Assembly: GCA_964480475.1 (NCBI GenBank)
Contig: CAYZPW010000089.1
Coordinates: forward strand, 1 to 14,849
DNA length: 14,849 nucleotides
Source of the DNA: CAYZPW01 sp964480475
Lineage (GTDB): Bacteria; B130-G9
Direction of reading: 5' to 3'
The position numbers and the translations under genes are program-made. Under the pieces are notes generated by a model that saw only the letters and a program-made list of their open reading frames with translations, was not told where the DNA came from and did not search any database. The stretch's first letter is position 1. Every line of letters begins with the position of its first letter. Positions 13,222 to 14,849 of the stretch are shown in pieces.

Positions 13222-13500
13222 CTAGAACCGCCTGCCGCGCCCAGCTCCTCGGCCTCGCGCGCCAAAACCTCTGAAAGCTCTGCCTCCTCGGCCAAAGAAG
13301 GTTCCTCGCAAAGCAGGATACGGCCCAGGGCGAAAGCTAGAGCCCGGCACCGGCGTCCCTGCGACAGGATATCCCCACCCAGTAGCGCCAGTGGCGAGAC
13401 CCGTAGGAGACTGGCCAACCGGCACAGCGCAGTAGCCCATCCCTCGGCCTGTCAAAGGCCCAAGACCCATCGGGCCCGTTCCGTCAAAACCTGGCATCAT
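13222..13500 (-). CDS. DUF5320-type protein with RGG-like C-terminus
   Basis: This 92-residue protein starts MMPGFDGTGPMGLGPLTGRGMGYC, a variant DUF5320 head (FDGTGP instead of RGDGTGP), with AAAGGAG just upstream of two consecutive ATGs. The middle is Gly/Pro-rich (ATGWGYPVAGTPVPG), and the last 25 residues are Arg/Gly-rich with Phe (GRGGRAFRGFGARGRGAGRG), resembling RGG boxes. It has no zinc ribbon and no coiled coil, unlike its two paralogues. It lies 64 bp upstream of the coiled-coil DUF5320 gene on the same strand. Function is unknown; the tail is highly basic and could bind nucleic acid or an acidic protein surface. Confidence 0.82.
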   Translation of the reverse strand: MMPGFDGTGPMGLGPLTGRGMGYCAVPVGQSPTGLATGATGWGYPVAGTPVPGSSFRPGPYPALRGTFFGRGGRAFRGFGARGRGAGRGRRF

Positions 13501-13584
13501 TTAACTCCTTTCCTACGTTCAATCTCAGTGTGCTGCTCCTGTCCGTTATGGACTGCTAGTGGAAACAGTAGGCCAACTGCCTCC

Positions 13585-13785
13585 TCATTCTAAGTTACAC
13601 ACGCCAGTTGGACAGCTCATGCCTTCCGAGCTGCTACTTGTCGATGAGCCAAACATTGAAGGCAACCGGCGCGGCTCCTTGGCATTGCACTTAGGGCAGG
13701 AAACCGATTCGCTACCCTCGTTCATCCCCTGGAGGAGCTCGAAGCGCTCTTTGCACTCCCGGCATTCATACTCATATATGGGCAT
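13585..13785 (-). CDS. Small FmdB family zinc-ribbon protein
   Basis: This 66-residue protein begins MPIYEYECRECKERFELLQ, with CxxC pairs at residues 8-11 (CREC) and about 30-33 (CPKC): one zinc ribbon. A Ser-rich linker leads to a C-terminal CPTGVC pair, a tail often seen in short FmdB proteins. The frame is open upstream to 13860, but ATG 13785 matches the family start and has AGGAGG ten nt upstream; the upstream part reads as a Lys/Glu/Arg polypurine translation. Role unknown. It lies between a NifX-like gene and the DUF5320 genes and is shorter than the fmdB-like gene beside larC. Confidence 0.88.
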   Translation of the reverse strand: MPIYEYECRECKERFELLQGMNEGSESVSCPKCNAKEPRRLPSMFGSSTSSSSEGMSCPTGVCNLE

Positions 13786-13795
13786 TAAGGATAAA

Positions 13796-13858
13796 CCTCC
13801 TCTCCCTTTTTCCTTTTCCGCTTTTTTCCTTTTCTCCCGTTTCCCCTTGTGGGGAAAC
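13796..13858 (-). other. Polypurine tract and perfect hairpin in the nifX-like / fmdB gap
   Basis: As transcribed (minus strand), GTTTCCCC-ACAA-GGGGAAAC forms a perfect 8-bp stem with a 4-nt loop (13839-13858), 4 nt after the stop of the NifX-like gene. About 40 nt that are nearly all purine follow, leading into the fmdB SD. There is no U-run after the stem in the sense direction, so an ordinary terminator is unlikely; an RNA processing or stabilising element is possible. Confidence 0.4.
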
Positions 13859-13862
13859 ACCT

Positions 13863-14222
13863 CTACCAGTGTCCCCGCACGTCCGAGCCTGAGGCTGGCT
13901 TGAGGTCGCCACTCTTGAACTTCTCGAGCGCCTCGGCTACGGTCCCGCTCGCAGCGGTTACCACCTTGATTCCAGCTGCACTCAACGCCCTGAACGCGTT
14001 GGGGCCGATGTGCCCGGTGATTAGCACCTCAACTCCCTTGTCCGCTATCAGACTGGATGCCTGGGGACCCGCGCCGTGCGCCGCGCTCATCGGCCCACTG
14101 TTATCATGCGCCTCAAACTTGCCGGTTTCGCTATCAACAAAGATAAAAAATGGCGCCCGCGCAAAACGCTGGTCAATCTTGCTATCGAGCGTCTTTCCCT
14201 CGGCACTGATTGCAACTTTCAC
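13863..14222 (-). CDS. NifX-like (dinitrogenase Fe-Mo cofactor domain) protein
   Basis: This 119-residue single-domain protein of the NifX/NifB-C/MTH1175 type has MKVAISAEGKTLDSKIDQRF at its start, an RAPFFIFVD strand, the SAAHGAGPQA loop, ADKGVEVLITGHIGPNAF (about 61-78), and a C-terminal helix. Nitrogenase NifX and NafY domains hold cofactor precursors; stand-alone proteins of this kind are common in anaerobes without nitrogenase and their ligand is mostly unknown. No nif structural gene is in the window. The start is GTG 14222, which overlaps the stop of the preceding gene as GTGA, so translation is coupled. A hairpin follows its stop. Confidence 0.9.
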   Translation of the reverse strand: MKVAISAEGKTLDSKIDQRFARAPFFIFVDSETGKFEAHDNSGPMSAAHGAGPQASSLIADKGVEVLITGHIGPNAFRALSAAGIKVVTAASGTVAEALEKFKSGDLKPASGSDVRGHW

Positions 14223-14629
14223 CTTCTGTTTCCTCGTTTATTGAATAATCCACCACAACGACCGTGACGAAAACGCTTGCCACCCCGGCGTCCACCAATT
14301 CCTATAAGCGCCGCAAAATCGCTGGTCTCAATCTCTCCGTTGAGAAAAGCCTCCACAACGTCATTAACGCATCCGTTGGCCCATCCGGCAAGAGAAATCC
14401 CAGAATTCGTCAGCATCACCGCAAGCGGCCTGGAAACCGCCCCACAGATCAAGACGTCGAGGCCAAGTCCGGCTATCCTCCTCGCCCGAAACGGCAAGTA
14501 TGTCTCCGGAAGCTCGACCTCATCCCGATCGACCTCCTTCCCGTCCTCAATGTCCAGAACCAGAAGCCGCTTGCACCCGTCGAGCACCGGCGAAATCCTG
14601 TCTTCCCAGACTGAAATGCCAACTTTCAT
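14219..14629 (-). CDS. NifX-like protein with Arg/Gly-rich tail
   Basis: This 136-residue protein of the NifX-like fold begins MKVGISVWEDRISPVLD, with LLVLDIEDG, RARRIAGLGLDVLICGAVS (about 49-67) and a C-terminal extension rich in Arg and Gly (GGRRGGKRFRHGRCGGL) containing one Cys. This subtype typically lies beside MTH1175-like proteins and MinD-ferredoxin ATPases. Two ATGs are six nt apart (14635 and 14629); the second is chosen because AGGAG then has normal spacing (6 nt). It is the first gene of the minus-strand cluster visible here and overlaps the next by 4 bp. The upstream 220 bp hold a palindrome that may control it. Confidence 0.87.
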   Translation of the reverse strand: MKVGISVWEDRISPVLDGCKRLLVLDIEDGKEVDRDEVELPETYLPFRARRIAGLGLDVLICGAVSRPLAVMLTNSGISLAGWANGCVNDVVEAFLNGEIETSDFAALIGIGGRRGGKRFRHGRCGGLFNKRGNRR

Positions 14630-14758
14630 CGTCATCTCCTGTCCCTATTTAAGCATCTTCTGTGCCAAACTCGCCCCAATCGTCGCTGTATGCCCACAAT
14701 CCACATCTATTAGGCCGTCTATGGGGGCTGTCTGGATGAGAAAATGGGCTGCAATTCA

Positions 14759-14813
14759 GTCGCGATGGTTGCAAGTATGCAACTCATCGCGCGATAACGT
14801 TGCATATCGCGAC
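14759..14813. promoter_or_regulatory. Interrupted 55-bp palindrome upstream of the nifX-like cluster
   Basis: Outer arms GTCGCGAT (14759-14766) and ATCGCGAC (14806-14813) are exact reverse complements. Inside are GTTGCA-AGTA-TGCAAC, the palindrome ATCGCGCGAT, and another GTTGCAT. TGCAA/TTGCA half-sites recur around it (also near 14750 and 14828). It lies about 130-185 nt upstream of the first NifX-like start. This looks like a multi-site operator or a strong secondary structure; no regulator gene is in the window. The remaining sequence from 14636 to 14758 shows no convincing gene or promoter. Confidence 0.45.
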
Positions 14814-14849
14814 CATTTGACATGAGTGCAAATCTCCGCAGGGGATACC

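Noticed and set aside
12372..13274. 300-codon Pro-rich plus-strand open frame
   Set aside because: It is the antisense of Gly/Arg-rich DUF5320 genes, which gives artificial Pro/Ala-rich translations; it also crosses a terminator and has no plausible start.
13839..13858. Rho-independent terminator after the NifX-like gene
   Set aside because: In the sense direction the hairpin is followed by purines, not U; the pyrimidine run lies on the wrong side for minus-strand transcription.
14719..14823. 34-codon minus-strand frame with an SD-like GGAG, upstream of the nifX-like genes
   Set aside because: It runs through the palindrome, so its sequence is dictated by the repeats; it has no recognisable content. 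A leader peptide cannot be excluded but is not supported.
1..14849. CRISPR array, tRNA/rRNA genes, transposase or phage genes
   Set aside because: No regularly spaced short repeats, no tRNA-like cloverleaf with conserved TTCGA arm, and no recognisable transposase, integrase or phage protein were seen; no computational scan was possible.

Overview
The window looks like a chromosomal piece of an uncultured, probably anaerobic bacterium. The phylum cannot be fixed from it. The evidence is indirect: two ferredoxin-containing MinD-type ATPases, an Mrp-NifX fusion, a nickel-pincer cofactor (Lar) maturation locus, several FmdB and DUF5320 proteins, and a likely UGA-recoded selenoprotein. Such genes cluster in anaerobic, Deltaproteobacteria-like and candidate-phylum genomes. 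Base composition is mixed: the first ~2.4 kb is visibly AT-richer than the rest.

Region 1 (1-2291, minus strand) holds two tandem paralogous membrane-anchored SGNH/GDSL-type proteins. The first is cut by the left edge. The two genes share a 294-bp perfectly identical tract inside otherwise diverged sequence, and a conserved 42-bp block at the same distance upstream of each start codon.

Region 2 (2478-3899, plus strand) has a short one-helix membrane protein followed by a third, more distant SGNH protein. The short gene appears to end at a UGA. However, that UGA is followed at the right distance by a stem-loop whose apical loop is GGTCT, the loop sequence of the E. coli fdhF SECIS, and the frame continues for 33 more codons with a cysteine five residues after the UGA. 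I interpret it as a small membrane selenoprotein.

Region 3 (3966-7068, minus) is larE-larB-larC plus an fmdB-like zinc-ribbon gene, in that transcription order. These are maturation functions for the nickel-pincer nucleotide cofactor; no larA is visible.

Region 4 (7195-14629, minus) is a dense cluster, read from right to left: two NifX-like proteins, an FmdB zinc ribbon, three DUF5320-type Gly/Arg-rich proteins, TrmO-like tRNA methyltransferase, TauE/SafE permease, two MinD-ferredoxin ATPases, a SAM methyltransferase, and an Mrp ATPase fused to a NifX domain. Short gaps and 4-bp overlaps suggest co-transcription in blocks, with a good terminator at 12713-12765 splitting it. Upstream of the first gene lies a 55-bp interrupted palindrome that may be an operator. 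I infer a metallocofactor or Fe-S assembly/delivery system of unknown client next to the Lar pathway. No rRNA, tRNA, CRISPR array, transposase or phage gene was recognised.
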